Shown here in pieces: positions 1 to 14,365 of a stretch of DNA of 64,000 bases (position 1 is its first letter; every line of letters starts with the position of its first letter). The notes beneath the pieces were generated by a model. The model searched no databases. It saw nothing but the letters and a program-made list of their open reading frames with translations, and was not told the origin of the DNA. This DNA comes from Varroa destructor (Eukaryota > Arthropoda > Arachnida > Mesostigmata > Varroidae). The stretch spans positions 25,216,882 to 25,280,881 of the forward strand of contig NW_019211460.1 in NCBI RefSeq assembly GCF_002443255.2, in the 5' to 3' direction. Both the position numbers and the translations under genes were made by a program.

Positions 1-195
1 TGTGCAGGACTTCTGTGTAATAGTAATGTTAGCAATGTTTATACTTATAATTATTACTAATATATATAATATAATTATAACATGCATATCTTGCGCAAGC
101 AACGCTTTCATTATCATCCGCAAAGCTCGCTTTATTTAACCCAGTACTTTGATAATTGTTTTTCTTAGCTAAGCGCAATACTGAGCTGACCTACG

Positions 196-234
196 CGCTC
201 ATACTCGCTCAATATCGCTCATAACGCTCATAAT
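196..234. repeat. Degenerate short tandem repeat, CGCTCATA-like unit
   Basis: Four imperfect copies of a 9-11 base unit beginning CGCTCA follow each other (CGCTCATACT, CGCTCAATAT, CGCTCATAA, CGCTCATAAT). The first five bases are constant and the tails vary. It is a short decayed minisatellite with no evident function. Confidence 0.7.
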
Positions 235-3200
235 CTAGAAAAATCAAGTAAGAACAGTTATTAAGATGGAGATAGAAACAAAGCGCAAGCTGTGGTACCG
301 TAAAACAAGTCAAGACAATTGAAATTAACAATTGCTAAAGTTCGATACTTCTTAAAAAAAAACCAGAAGAGTAAAACTTACGGCCGCAACAAAACCCGTT
401 CAGGAAGGTAAACAATAGCGGATAGGATACGCAGACACTGTGCCAGGATGCCGCAGATGCGACACGTAAGTAGCCTGCAAATTGGGGGTGTATTTATACC
501 GGGAAAATTCGGCCCTGCGCGCTAACTTTAAGTTGTACAACGACCTCTAAGCGAGACGTGCACTCACGAAGTTAGATACAGATACTTTTACTCGGATCTC
601 CGCTGGAAAACGGCGTCCATCCAAACCTTGTTGCAACACAATCCTTCAACTGCAAGTAAGCAAACGGTAGGACGGGCTGATAACAAAAACGCATAACGTT
701 TTCGCTTTGCCGTAGATGCGATGCTGTTCGACGATTCGGCAGCTGGAACACAGTTTTCAACTTATGGTACGATATCTCGGAGTGTCAAAGGCCTATTCGT
801 TCATGGCGTTCGCGACGGCCAGTCGCAGAGATATGTGAAATACATGACGAATAATGCGGTACTAGGCATAAATATGCTCTCAGCTGATACTTTTAGTCCG
901 TGCGCGTTCTGATTAGTGAATTGCTTATGTCCTGACAGCAACCTGGTGGGTCACTGTGTGTCTGCATGGACCCTACCCTGGCAGACGGTTGGGCGAGGTT
1001 CCAATCGGAATCGACGACGGAATCGTATCTATTTTGGGGTCGGCGGCACCGCAGCGGCAACACTAGCAATAACTACGGCTGCTGCAATAATCGCTCCAAA
1101 AACAGCAGTAAAACCGTACAGACAGTTGCTTGGTGATCCCCTCCAGCTACTGGTTCGTACAACTCTGATGTGGCCACCGTTGTGCTTTATGCAGTTGGTC
1201 GTTTTGTCGGCAATGACTGGTAGGCTCCTCTAGTTTACTTCTATTCCTAAAAAGGTAAAGGGAAACGCGCATGAAAATCGCGATCATCCAGCTAGATGCT
1301 GGTAAGAACAGGTACTATAGATAGGACTTCTTCTTTAAGGACTTTTTAGGAATGCAAAGCGTGCAGCGGACAAAATGCCAGTGTGTGGTTCGACTAACCC
1401 CGCAACGGGAGTCCATGTTGAGCCAAACAGAGTCGCACAGCAAGCCAGCTTTGTAAGGCCAAAAGAGAAAAGCAAATGGTTGGACGTGAGCCTTCGGCTT
1501 ACTTGCAGTGAGTAGCGGTGGGGAAATACTAAAAGGAATTGGCTATTCTATTTTTCTACTCCTGCTCCGTCTTGTTCTAATCCACTTTGAGGGTGATACA
1601 CTGCTGTTGAATTAGGGAATGGCGATTGTGGTTAGGATAACGTTTAGGATTCACCTGTGAGGCACCTGTAGCTAATAAATAGAACAGAATAAAAACATTC
1701 AAGAAGGTCAAGTATGGTAAAAGTGAGCATGTTTTTTTCTCTTTTACTAGATATTGCTCTGTGATTTTTGTTAGATCAATTTAATTGCAAAAGTTCCTAT
1801 AATATAGATAAATAAATAGAGTTTTATTCAATAATAGTGTTCTGTTATATAAAGAGGCCGGAAACCACCTGGCCGCTTATGAAGCTACTGTATTGTCCAT
1901 ATTATCCCCTCCGAAGAATGGCCTCGATCTTCATTCGCTCGAAAAAAATATGCCATCAATGATAGCAGACCGGTGAAGTTTGCGAACCGCAACGAAAATA
2001 TGTTGGAGGAGGGAGGATCGCCGCTGGCTGTTCCCCTTCCTAACCTTGTGGTCCCCAGTCGAAGCTGTTTTAGAAAGTTACGTTTGCTACTAAATAGTTG
2101 CGAGAGAGTAGCCCACTGCTGATAATGACGAGCTAAACCAAGCAGGTACCCAGGCCTGTACCGTTCCATACATTCCTTGTCCCGATCCGCAGAGGAGGTA
2201 ACTTTTTCAGACAAAGAAACAACAGCCCCCTTAAAAGTGAAGAGGACTATCAAATCATTTCATTCATGTTGGCATATACAATTACCCATACAGAAATTGC
2301 GAGAACCCTTTTCTTTTTTATTTTTATTTAAAACAAATAAAAAAGAGAATAGTGTTTAAAATAGGTACACAACCGGGCACAGCGATCTTGTCCTTTTTTT
2401 GTCGCCACAGATGGCACCGCTCACTTTACTACGTTTTTTTTTTTATTTTATGTGTAAACAGTAGTAACGAATAGGCACTAGAAATTCGTATTATTATCGT
2501 TCAATTAATCTGTTTCCATTACCGACGTATTCATGTCAAGTTCACTCAAAAAAGGTTTTCTGAAGAACCGTAGAATCTTCAGATTTTTACTTCTATCGAG
2601 TAACTTCCCTCTCGTCTGTTTTGTATCCTATTTCAGCTCGTAGACGGGGCTCGCTGCCTATTTCTTGCTGATTACGCCTTGTCCACCAGGAACGGTTATT
2701 GGCAGCGTTTTTCTTCTGAACAAATCAACTCTTCTATTGCTTGTTCGGTTCTTCTCACTCCAGTCCTCTTCGGACCCAGGCTTAACCATACAGCATCTTC
2801 CCTTTGAAATCAGTCTTATCAATGATGCGATTGGCGTATAGTAAACGGTAAGGGAGACCCTTGTTAGTTTTGTATAAACGAGGCCTCATCACCTGCACGT
2901 CCGCTGTCCAAAATTAGGTCCCAATGTAATATACACAGGTAAAGTGTAGGCATACGATAGATCGAGTCTTAAGGTAAGTACATAAAACAGAGATACAGCC
3001 ACCTATCTACTCTGTAGCTCGATCTTAGGTGTATCCGTTATAGTACAAACAACACCAAATGTGTACGGCGGGTCTGTTGTGATACAAGCGGATGGTTAGT
3101 CCACTGTACGGGACACATGTTCTATTGGTATCTTGTCTTGGCAAGAATGCATAGTGTCTCTTTTTCGATATGCACGAACCTTGCGTGTTTCTGTTAGCGG

Positions 3201-4062
3201 GCGTCGTCGACGGACACAAGCGGGCAAAGAGAGGATATTGCTTTTCCGCAAGACCGGCAGCGGCGTTGCCATTGCTTCTCACTGATATCAGCTGGTTAGT
3301 GTTCATATCAGCCGGGTGGGCGGCGAGGCATGACGCTGCCCGCTGGTTACGGGCTGCAGTTGTGATCGTCCGATTGCAGCCAACTTCCGGTTATTCGCGG
3401 CGGCCATGGTAGGAGCAGTGGAAGCTTCAGCCATCCGAATCTAAAAGAATCGGATCCTACCTGGGTTTCGCATCGGGTCTAAGCCGGAGCTTGTCACAAA
3501 CACCCAGCGGCGGCTGCTAGGTGATTCAGTTTCGGGCTTAGCTACCATCGACTGCTAGCGAGCTACACGAAGAGTACCCTTCCATTGGTGTGACTTCCGG
3601 AGAAGACTTTGCGACACCTGTAACGTAACTCTATATCGTTCTATCCATAGCGATCTCGCTTGTTGAATGTACGCGTGCCGTGATGTTACTGGCCGCGTCT
3701 GTGTGTCAACGAACTCGTATATTCCAGCCTATACATGAATGTGTGTATGCTTAAGTAACGATGATTGTGCAAACAGCCAATGGTGTATTATGACGAGATT
3801 ATCATGGGCCGCTATGAGACGCCTGCCAGAAGCCGATGCTAAGGAGTGTTACTGCTTCTGCCAGAACCGCTAAGCCTATCTGACTAGGTCATCGAAGCTA
3901 TACTACATAAAAGCAGTGAATGAAACAGCCGATTTGCTCGACTGTATTGTACTCTGGCGATATGCGTATTCTCCATAAATCGCTCTCTTTTATGTTCCGA
4001 TTACCTGTTTCCCATTTACGTCGTGGTAACACGTAATTATAGAGATATAATATATGGAAGGA

Positions 4063-4100
4063 ACATACATACATACATACATACATACATACACATACAC
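4063..4100. repeat. (ACAT)n microsatellite
   Basis: About eight to nine copies of ACAT run in tandem and end in the variant ACACATACAC. It is read through by a minus-strand open frame encoding a Met/Tyr/Val/Cys repeat, which is a by-product of the microsatellite and not a protein. Confidence 0.95.
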
Positions 4101-6999
4101 CCGTAGATTCGGATCGCTAGCTAGCACAATATAAATGGCCACGCCTGTCTGTGATATAATTGTAGCACGTGCCATTCGTGCTAGCACAACTGGAACAAAC
4201 TAAAAACGAGTCGTCGTGTGCTCGTATTGACGTTAATTGATAACGGATATGGGCGAAGCATGCACTGACGGCGTTCGAAATCAGCTGCTACCTTTCGGCT
4301 GACCCTGTGCCGACGTAGCGTATCATTCGTGTATCGGCAGTCCAAACGCCTGGTTCTTCATCGCTAAGCTCATACAGCCATAGCGCGGTATCGTCAAACG
4401 ATTTTTAGTGAACGATGCATTGCACGATGTACACGCATAAACATTTCGGTATGGTAAATTGATGTTGAATCACATTAAAGCCTTCTAACATAAGCGATAA
4501 CACATTGCGAAGAATGCTGGGCGATATCGAACACGCCTTGACAGTCGAGCAACGATAAATGGACACGTAGGCCTAGTATTCTTACTATAGGATAAAGGAG
4601 CACACAATTCAGGCATTTTACTACATTTACTCAGCCGACAAACTTAAAGCTTAATCAAAATAAATATCTAATTTATATATCCAGAATTTACTATATATTT
4701 GTTAATTCCAGATCTAACAGTACGTATCCTGAGACCTCAACGTTGCTCTAGAACCTTCGCGTACTTAGATATCATTGTCCTTATAATAGCCTGCCCACTT
4801 GTCCATCTGCATACTTGCGTCGCACCCATTGCATCACTGTCGCTGTTTCTCCATTGACCGAATGCTGTTTACTCGGCTTCATGCGCTCGCTATATTTTTC
4901 TATTCTCACCTTTGTCTGTCTTACTTTTTTGCTGTCTACCTTTGCGCACCAGGATCTTTTTCCAAAGATGACTTAATAACCTATAGTGGTTTACAAAAAT
5001 TGCCCTTAGCTTATTGACCTCGTACTTCACTTTAAACATATTTCCCAGTTACTCTCTACCAGAGCAAAGGCTACACGGGTTTAAGATGAAAAAAAATTGA
5101 CTGCAGAAGTCCTGTTGGCAAAAGTTCAGCGGGCGTTTGGGTGCCAAACGGAAGCGGCCTCGAGCCAGGTGATCGCAGTCATCGGACCAGCTTCTAGCCA
5201 CTTCGGTGGACAGACTGGATAATGGATGGCAATGCAAGTGAGACTTGTGGAAGGATATTGATTGATAGGGTGGGCGCTGTTTCCGGCGATCTTAAGCTCG
5301 GTCCTTGTCCGACCTGGATGGTTTCGAAGTAGATTTTGCTCTACCTAGAGCCCTACACCGCTATCTAAGCAACGACGATCGATGAGCAGTGGACACCCAT
5401 GAGCAGCGCTTAGCTCCTACTATCCGTGGTAGTGCAGTCCAAAAGCAAAGCACACGAACAACGGCGAAAGGCGCGTAACAGCGAGAGCAGCAGATGAGCT
5501 CCGCTTGTCAACATCACTGCCAAGATCACTACCCACTGCCTGATCCCCGGCAAAATTCATTGATAAAAAAAAGAGAAAATTAACCGGTTAGTAAATTAGT
5601 AGATCCGCTGGGTGAGACCGAGACGTTAAGATCGTCAAGAAGATTCGAACCCCGAAAAGATATTCACTATAGTTTTTAACGCGCACTTTTATTTTGACTA
5701 TGCAGCACGTGAGTGAAATAGGACGAAGCGATCCTTCACTTTGCATCCTGGCTGATGATTAGACCTAACAGGCCAGACCTACTGGAGAGTCACAGCATTG
5801 TGTTGTAGTAACTTATGGTAGTAAACAACGTAATAGTTACCTTGAAGGGAGTGCTGTTGAAGCGATTTCATTGTTAGCTTGGTCTTTAGTTTGCTTATTA
5901 ACGAATTGCTATTAATTAGGGGAACTTCTTCTTTGACCATTGAAAGACGCTCCGGTCGGGGCGTTTGACTGGCAGCATAGGTACCTGCTTGTCTGTGTGT
6001 TTAATGTAAACGTGCAAGAGTATCGTTAGATGCACGTTGCACGTGTGAGAGCTAACGCAACTGTGGGCTTTAATTCATGCAACATGGTGCTACAATCACA
6101 CCGTGATGTGTTTGAGCCTTGGGCATGTACGAATGACCGAAAGAAACCGGTCAGCTAGCTTCTCTGTTGTTGCTCTCCTTCCATTGCACGTAAGCTTTGC
6201 TTCGTAATGAGATTACCACGACACAACCCCAACTACATGTGTCTGATATATCTGATGCTAACGTCAAAAGAAGTGGGTTAACAATTAAAGTTCGTTTGGA
6301 AATGGAGGATATTTTGAGCGAAGCTTGCCAGTTTAGGCGATAATTGCAAGATAATTCCATTTCTTAGCTCGATACAAGACCGTTTCAGAGCAGTATAATG
6401 AAGGGACGTTAACGCATCAGCACGATTTGTCTTCGCCTGTGCCCAATTTACGTAAGCACATTCTTGGACGTATGTTAGACGATATAAACGTAAATCAAGT
6501 CAAACAAATAAATTAATGCTATGTTTATTGTCATTACGAGCAGATCTCAATACAAATGCGAAAAAAAAGGTACTCATAGGATTAGTTTGCTGTCTGTTGT
6601 AGAATAATGGTTTGTCATTTGGTGTAAATGACACAAGGAAACCGGTTTTTCTTTTATGAGAACAGAAGCAACTGGAGGAGATGCATTTTCAGATCCATCA
6701 CTATAATAGGCCTAGTTTATACTTAGCGTACGCAAAATTATTTCAAATTAACAAACAAATTATCCCTTAGTTAGTAAATAACCTTGCATCTTCTGACCTT
6801 TATTGCATGCTAAACTTTTTAATCGATTGTTACTAGCGCTAAATGATAATGCTGATTAAACGAGGTAATTTATTTATGACACTATTTTAACAACGTTACC
6901 TAATTATAATCGTCCCTAACATAATGTTATTCTTTTATACGCGAAAGTTGAATAACTTTTGCTAGAATGATTACGTTCTATTCTGTGTACATATATTAC

Positions 7000-7890
7000 T
7001 GTTTTTGTTTACTTTTACACGCCTGTCCTAGCGCTCTGGCGACTCTTGCGCAAGCGTATACACACCACTAGCAGTTCCATTTGCGATTGCTTTATCTATG
7101 GCTTCTCCAAATAAACGTATAGTAAAACATGCTTGGCCGCTTGTTGCCCTTTTTAGGGCGCGGAAAGCCCCGTAACCTCACGGACGCACATCGGGGCAAT
7201 GAGGGAATTGAAGCCAACGTCGAATAATCCTCTGCTGAGTCGCAACGCTATAAGGTCTTGCGTTGCCATCAAATAATCAGACCGTGTGCTTTTGATTGCC
7301 GTGCCAACGGCCCATGATTCCCGACTCGAAGAACTCGAGATAGCGGACTGCATTGATTGTTTCATTTTCGACGAGTATCTTATAGAAGCAGATGCCCCTG
7401 ACGTCAGTTGTCAGGGCTATTATCACCTGACGTCCGGACCTACTTGGAACTGCCGCAGGATTCAACTTCTTTTCAGGGCGTTTTCGACTCGCAGTAGAGA
7501 TTAAGCTAGGTCACGTCTACGCCGGCCCTATGCTCCAGGCAAGGTTCCTCTTGATGAAGGTTTCGCACGTGGAATATACCATACGCATTTCCAGTTAGCG
7601 TCAATTAACGGGGGCTCACTTTTTGCTCAGTTTCTGCGTTGCATGTGAAACGCCAGTTTTGACCCACAGGACTCTTAGATTTTAAGTCCTGCTTTGTGGA
7701 ATCCGATTGTGGCAATGAGCTTTTGTCTTTCGGGCCTTGACATCTCTCCTGCTGGTCTTCAACTCTCCAATCTCCATTGTCGAAATGTTTGCACCATTCA
7801 TAAAGCCTCTTCACCTAATGTTTTCACTAGTATGTAATGAATCTGCGCAGCGCTGTCGCCTTTGTACAGCAAAACGTTAACCACTAAGCG
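7000..7890 (-). pseudogene. Mariner-family transposase fossil
   Basis: This is a decayed Tc1/mariner-type DDE/D transposase read on the minus strand. From high to low coordinates: NVLLYKGDSAAQIH (7837-7878) matches the start of the mariner helix-turn-helix region; after a frameshift YEWCKHFDNGDWRVED (7755-7802) matches the conserved second DNA-binding segment. VSHATQKLSK followed by CETFIKRN matches the linker and the C-E-x-L-L-x-R block. GICFYKILVENETINAVRY (about 7300-7420) matches the Y-x-L-L-x-x-x-x-T-I-N-A segment. NARPYS (7247-7264) matches the block around the second catalytic Asp. CPDVRP followed by GYGAFRAL matches the SPDLxPxDYxxFxxL block, and SPER near 7021-7050 matches the C-terminal LPERW motif. 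The order and spacing fit a whole transposase of about 340 residues. At least five stops and several frameshifts break it, the first catalytic Asp is not recognisable and the third is lost, so it is inactive. I could not find convincing terminal inverted repeats. Confidence 0.82.
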
Positions 7891-10800
7891 TTGACTTTTG
7901 AGACTAAAATATATATTGTTCCTTTTGACCTCTTTTCGCTTGGAGTAAATACAGCCAATCTTTACCCGCAGATTTTTATAAAGTTGGAGTACGTACCAGG
8001 CGAATTTCGTCTGCTAGTAACGATCATTCAAAAATTTCATCTCAAAGCCCGCCGGTTTTGTTTGTGACAGCCTAATACAGTCAGATGAGGCGTAAGTGCC
8101 CTAGCCCAAAGAACCTTGGAATTAACAGAAGCTATACATTGCATTTCACTATTTCACTTGTCTGAACGATTGCCAGTGTGCTTTTGCGTTCATTACCACA
8201 TACATCCTAGCAGCTAGCCATGTAACCTTTGCTCGGTCAACCTGTTCAATCGCAGTATAGTAAAGGCGTCTTACATGATCATAATGATCCGAATGTATTT
8301 GCTCTAACACCAATCAATATACCTTATTTTATAAGTTCCTTTGTGTCTATGGGTGAGTACCTGCATTGGTTGAGCAATCGTTCGTTTGTACAGGTCGCCA
8401 CTTTTACTAATTTGACACGAGTCATCGATCTATTTCACTTCTTAAACCCCTGACGCGCAATAATGGAGCTAGCTAGATCACACGTGTGCACGCCACTCGT
8501 ACAAGCTCGTCAAGTACTTCAGTCTGTGACGCGTTGGCTGAGGCACACGACACACACAGACCAGACTAAAGCAAACGGCAAACCTAGCTGAATGACAATA
8601 ATATTCATTCTTTGCTTTTCTCGTTTGAGATATGTTTGCACAACTTTCAGGGTACAGTCCGTCGAGAGTATATATACATATATGAATTGTCCCCTTCATA
8701 CATCTATTATTAAACCAGCTGTCTTCATAACCAATACGACTATTACAGGCTGCCAAAGCGCACCTAGTGCTCAGACAAGGAGTACTGCCTGGGCGGCCGC
8801 TCGCAACCACTAGGTGATACAGACCTCACAGAAGCTATCACCCATCTCCATAAATTTCTCGTTCACTTTTGTTCGTCTTGCATCTTTCTCTGTTGGACTG
8901 CTTCGCAGTGGGACACGCTGCGCTTAGCCGGTACTCTGAACACGCGACTCCCAACCTTTACTTAGTTTATCCATCATTGAAGGTTGACGCGTGCAATGCG
9001 AGCAGAAAATGGCCGCCGTTGTCGATGCTGCGAGCATCAAGCGTTGACCGCCGCCTAACCGCGTGCACTGCACGCGCGGATTGAACTTCAACTTTAAAAT
9101 TGGCGTTCTACAGCTTCCCCATTTACTCTCTCGCGCGCTTTTTCTCTTCCTCATTTTAGCTGTATAGAACTTCTCTGTTCAAATCTCTCTCCACGAACAT
9201 TTCCCTTGGAGACGGGTTAGTCTCAGAGGCAATCAGTCCTTCCCGAGTACGCTACGCTGCCAGGAACACCATTGCCTGGTCGTTTTGTCTTCAGCTTCAT
9301 ACAGAGACACATCGATTTTAGGAGGTCGGGTACATGACTAGCGTGGGGTCCATTCATCTAGTACGCAGTTTAGGGTAGTCTATGGAGCGGGCAGCCCAGG
9401 TAGATGCGTGTATAGCGAGGGTATAGGACGTACAAGGCAATAGGATGTGGTTGTACGGATCGCAGAGTGGAGACACGTTACTGCTCACGACAGAGGGTCT
9501 ATGTCACACGGATACCTGTTAGGTCAGCAGTTGGCAGGAGTTTCACGAGGAGAGGCTGTCTATAACTCTAATACAATACTACTTCAACCCCTTGGAAGAA
9601 AGGGAAATGCGCTTTGAAAGGGCTGATTATAGGATGGTCCTATGCATATTCTACCACTATTATACAATTTATGTAAGAAAAAGAAGAAAATATGAGTTGA
9701 CACGTACTACTGGTGCCAATGACTGTGCTCACCTGCAATGTTTCTCAACGATACTAGAGCTACGGCGAATTTGCCGTGTAGTCTAATGTCACGATACATT
9801 TCGGGGGAGAAAGAGGTACGTTGCTTAGCATCCTTACGGGTGGCCCTTACCTTCTCGTCACTAATAACTGTTTTCTAGCCATCATCTTCTCTCTTTCTCC
9901 ACCGGGATCCATCATAGTACCTTTACTTCCGTTATCTGCAATTACCTTAATTAAGAACCAATATAATTAACATCAACGTGCGTCCCTGCCCTGTTGCGGC
10001 AGCGCGGCCACTGCTATCCATCACTTCTGGCCTGCCGCCACTTCCTTTTTAACAACTGGCGAGTGGCAGAAGGTGCCAACCCGAAACGAAGTGAATGCTG
10101 CTACCTATTAATGGTGACGAAAGCACAAAATACTGCCTCGTGAAGGATTGCTATTCTTTGAAGAAATGTAACAATAGATACATTTAGGGCTGCATCAGGT
10201 TCACTAGTGAACGGTTGTTTATCGAAGTTCGAACATGAAAATAGTGAAAACAGAAGAAAACCAATGAAAAAAATTTTTAGTTGGATCCTAATTAGCATTG
10301 ATAAATGGCTTTATCCTTAGAGAACAGCGTCTGCACTATGATCCACTATACAAAGGTGATAAAGGCTTGAATTCGAGACTCCTTCGCAAGGGTTTGATGT
10401 TGTTCTCGTAGATCTTAAACCATATTAAATTAGTTATTCTTTGGCTAACAAGTAGCCATAAGGATTGCTTGATATCCAATCACTTCTTGTGGGTGTTCGA
10501 AAAGTTTATAAGACAGTAGGATAGTAAAGGCCTAGTATTTTCCCCTGATATTTATTTATCTGCGGTATACACTATCACCACAAAATAGGGCAATAAAGAC
10601 ACCTACAAGATAGGACGCTTTGGTATAATCTTTTTCTGCAGTTACCGGCTACTATGGGGAGACACTAAGCACGTAACCTACATTCTCTGGGCGTGATCTG
10701 CATATTATAGTTACCATTGTCCTATCTCTTATATACACATATATATCGTGTACTAGTAAATGAAGAGTTTGGTTTCTCCTAAACCAAATAAATAAATTGG

Positions 10801-13800
10801 TTTCTTACAAATGCATAAATAATTCTGCGATTTAGAGAGGTTCACCAGACACAGGTATAATCAATATGTTCGCCTGCCAAAAGAACTCAGTGGTTGATCG
10901 TCGTCGTGACTGAAGTTATTTAAAAGCTCCCGTGTGCATGTGTAATCCAACTTTATTGCCTCGACAATTTAAATGGGGATATCTTAGCAGCTAACTTGTT
11001 GATATATGCATGCAGTACATATGTTACTAAAGATCCTTAGCCTTAAAGCCAACAGGAAGTTACCTCTTCCTGCTGGAATTAGCGCGTTCACTGCGAGCCC
11101 GGGAATCATAAAAGCTTTAACCGTAAACACGGTATAGGCGAGCTACAGAAGCGGCAGGCCATCGACCGCGTACTTGTAGTGGAAACGTTAAACGCAGCGG
11201 AAAAGGGTCACATACAGAAACGAATTGACAAATCTCTTAACATATCTTACGCCAATAGCATACCTATAGGCAGGAGTCCTTATTAATATTTGCAATTTAC
11301 GTCAACACGTTTGTTATTATCGATAAACGGGGTGTTTTAACAAAGCTGACTACGTGTTCATGTTCGAGATCCGTGCTACGTAAAATGCGCGTGACTCCAT
11401 TAATGCTCAGCACTTATTTCCTATATTGAACTTGAACCAACTGTATAATAAAGCACTTTTTAATTTCTACAATTATAAACCACGAACAATTTTTTTAATC
11501 GGAAATCTTCTAAACAAAATTATCTCCACACATGTGTATCTCTAAGGTAATGGATGTGTAGGACAGTCCTACTCTGTGCTAAAAATCGTTTTTTTTAGTT
11601 TATCAAAAAACATATGGAAAATCTTACCCTGCTGTATGTAAAACGCTCAAACAGCTATTGTGTAGTACCAGCACTACTGATGCCTCTGATTCACGAATCG
11701 TCTGATTATTAGATTCAGGAACTTACAAGCTATCTGCCTGATGCGTGTTAGCGTTCGTTCGCTCGAGCTTGTTGGAGCTGATTGCGGGCATTGAACTCAT
11801 ACCGAATGCGAGTACACAACGGGAATATAAGGCTGTGTTACCTTTTAAGGTTGTTTCTCTCTATGCCGGCGGATAATGTCCTGCTCGCATAGAAGAAAGA
11901 AAGTTTCAAACAAGAGAAAAACATACGAACACAACACGCAGATGAAGACATTTGCGCTACTGCTGCTAGCATCGTCACCGTTGTTGTTCGGCTTTTACGA
12001 TGGCCTATCACGCGAAATGGCCTTCAACTTAAGCCAAAAGCAAACCTTATTTATCCAGCGTAGCCAACGTTAGGCGCGTGATAGCAGATTACGAGAAATC
12101 TAACTGTAATCTAAGCAAAAAACGACTGGACTTTGATATTGGAAGGAGCTTTGGGCCCTGTTGTACAACGCTGTAGGGTTGTCTGTGCGTCAGTCTACAC
12201 GGAGATTACGGTTATTGTGAAAACGAGAAGCAAATATGAAAGCCAGCCAGTAGGGCGCCATTATACATAAAAGAATGAGCATTGATACATGGGTATATCA
12301 TGCCAGGGTTGAATATGTTGAAAACGTTTCCTTTCTCCAAAAGCACTAGGTCCATATGTTCTAAGAAGTTTTAGTCTTCCGAAAAATTTCGTCCGACAAA
12401 CACAGGCACACTCTCAGATCCGTTGTCTTAAAAACGTGTTATTAGTAAAGAAATGTCAACTAGGTCGAATGAGCGTAAGGTTGTCGGCTGAAGCGTATTC
12501 GTTTGTTGAAACAGATCCTTATCTTAGGTTGTGCAGGGCCTAACATGCGCATTATGATCGTGCGATCCTAACATGATAATTGGCTTACGCGTATCATAAA
12601 CTAGGCTAGCCATCCCGTTTTCTCTACAGGGTTTATGGAAAAGCCACCCGCTATCTATAATAGCCGGTGATAGATTGTCGTATACAGCTATTATGAGATC
12701 CGTTATACGCTTTGTAATTCACTACACTTTTAGGACACGTTAATCACAGAGCAACTAGCATTTCTATGAGCAAAACTATAATGGCCGACAAAAATCTGTG
12801 AATGTGAGTCAAACCAATACACTTCCGTCCTTTTGTCCAATTGTAGATTCTCGACATTGATATCAAACGCTCCGGCCTTCCCTTCGCTCAATTGACTTCT
12901 CCCCCAGTTGTCAGACATCCCCTGATAGCCTCCTCCGTTCCCTAATCTCTTTCGGCTGATGGGATCGATTCTGTGGGAATAACTCGTGCGGAATCCCATT
13001 GCGCGTTGGTGGTTTCGAGAAGCTTCACGAGTGGAACTTCCCAAGCACTGGCCGACAATCCTTGCACCATCAGCAAATGACGGTGAAGATTACATACAGC
13101 CACAAACAATACCAGGGGTGTTCTGATTAAATAAGGCCTTTCTCTTGTGTAGGACGAAAACCGCTATGGAAATGCATGCCCCCGTGGGTACGCGTTTGTA
13201 TCTTTTGATTGTATAAGCACGCCTGTGTACTGTAAGCATCTTTCCTAAATTAAGTCTCGAAAGGGTATAAATGAATGGTATTCATTTATAAATAACTCCG
13301 CCATGAGCAATGATCAATTGTACTCAATTCTGGAGAAGATAGATGGAATTGAAAAACGCGCTTCTATTACGCATATCTAAGCAGCTGTTTTTATCTAGCT
13401 GCTTCTTGACGACCGCTATTTCCAGCTATATATTATATCCAAGACACTCTTTCACTTGTGTCATGTCCTTTTTACGGCGTCACCTGGCTGAATATTCTAA
13501 TTGAAGCTGGCGTTCCGCATGATCAGCGTTCTAGTAAATAGTCAAACACTAATTACTGGCCTGGATTTCGAAATCCGAACACCGACCTAATTCTTTAAGG
13601 CTCGATACTGAACTATTTGTGTCGTTCGTAATCATTTTGCGCATTCGATTCTTCCCCTAGAAGTAACTTCGTGCTCTGATCTATAACTCGTGAAGTGCCT
13701 AGATCGAAATGAGCCTATTAGGGTGGCCATTTCACAAAATGGTCTCCAGCATAGTGCACCGTGCCCTTAATCCAACTATCCACTCCGATCTTGCTCGAAA

Positions 13801-14365
13801 TTCGTGTACCTGGAATTACAGCGTAATGCGTCACGTAGTTCTATTGTACTCTACATAGACTCCTGTTCAAGTTGACAGCGTCCATCTTTGCAGGCGTTTA
13901 TAATCATCGTGACCGCGTGTTATTCGAGAACCCTGCGCGTAGCTGACTCCATCTTTGAGTACTTGTCCTTGACTCACCCAGTTAGTTGTCAGGCTGTTCT
14001 TCGAGTGATTTACACGGTCAAGCATAGATACACCCAGCTATATCGAGTATATTTGTTTCTTGATCGACTTTGTGTGTGAACGAGTGATAGGAAATTGAGA
14101 GAGAGAACAGTCCGCAGCTCAAGACATCTATATTAGAGCTGACTTGTAATGATAAATTGAATCGCATCCAGTTTAGGGGTCAGACTATTCTATCACTTAG
14201 ACTACATTAGACTCCGCATTCTTCTATTGGAGGACATCTGCGCTGGTATAACGGCGAGCGCTCGATCTGTAATCCAATAATCCTAAACGCTTCATAGTCG
14301 TACTAGGTGGTAGAAAGCGTGCATGCAATGAAGCGCCATTGAGAATTACTATGCCCCATTATTCT
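7891..14365. other. Intergenic or intronic sequence, no supported gene
   Basis: No gene is recognisable. Short ORFs on both strands (for example 8478-8810 minus and 12730-13044 minus) lack family resemblance. At 12730-13100 all three minus frames stay open for long stretches, so none stands out as coding. The piece next to 7890 probably holds the rest of the mariner element's 5' end, but its boundary is invisible to me. A short perfect inverted repeat sits at 13266-13290. Confidence 0.55.
13266..13290. repeat. Inverted repeat, 11-bp perfect arms, 3-nt loop
   Basis: TATAAATGAAT at 13266-13276 is followed by GGT and then its exact reverse complement at 13280-13290. It is AT-rich and may be fortuitous. 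Confidence 0.8.

Larger units (their letters stand above)
1..6990. other. Intergenic or intronic sequence, no supported gene
   Basis: I see no gene here. Short open frames are scattered on both strands, the longest being 122 codons on the minus strand at 1885-2253 and 105 codons on the plus strand at 916-1233. Neither resembles a known family, and the second is alanine-rich from a GCA/GCN-rich patch. The stretch 3170-3560 is more GC-rich than its surroundings. The segment holds a degenerate tandem repeat near 196-234 and a tetranucleotide microsatellite at 4063-4100, listed separately. The rest is ordinary AT-rich sequence. Confidence 0.6.

Noticed and set aside
5641..5656. GATTCGAACCCC, resembling a minus-strand tRNA T loop
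   Set aside because: The bases on either side do not form a T stem and no A box or acceptor stem is present.
7399..7406. TGACGTCA, a perfect CRE-type palindrome
   Set aside because: An 8-bp site inside a decayed transposase frame with no nearby promoter is expected by chance.
12730..13110. 104-codon minus-strand ORF with protein-like composition
   Set aside because: All three minus frames are largely open here and none shows a known motif, so open length carries little information.
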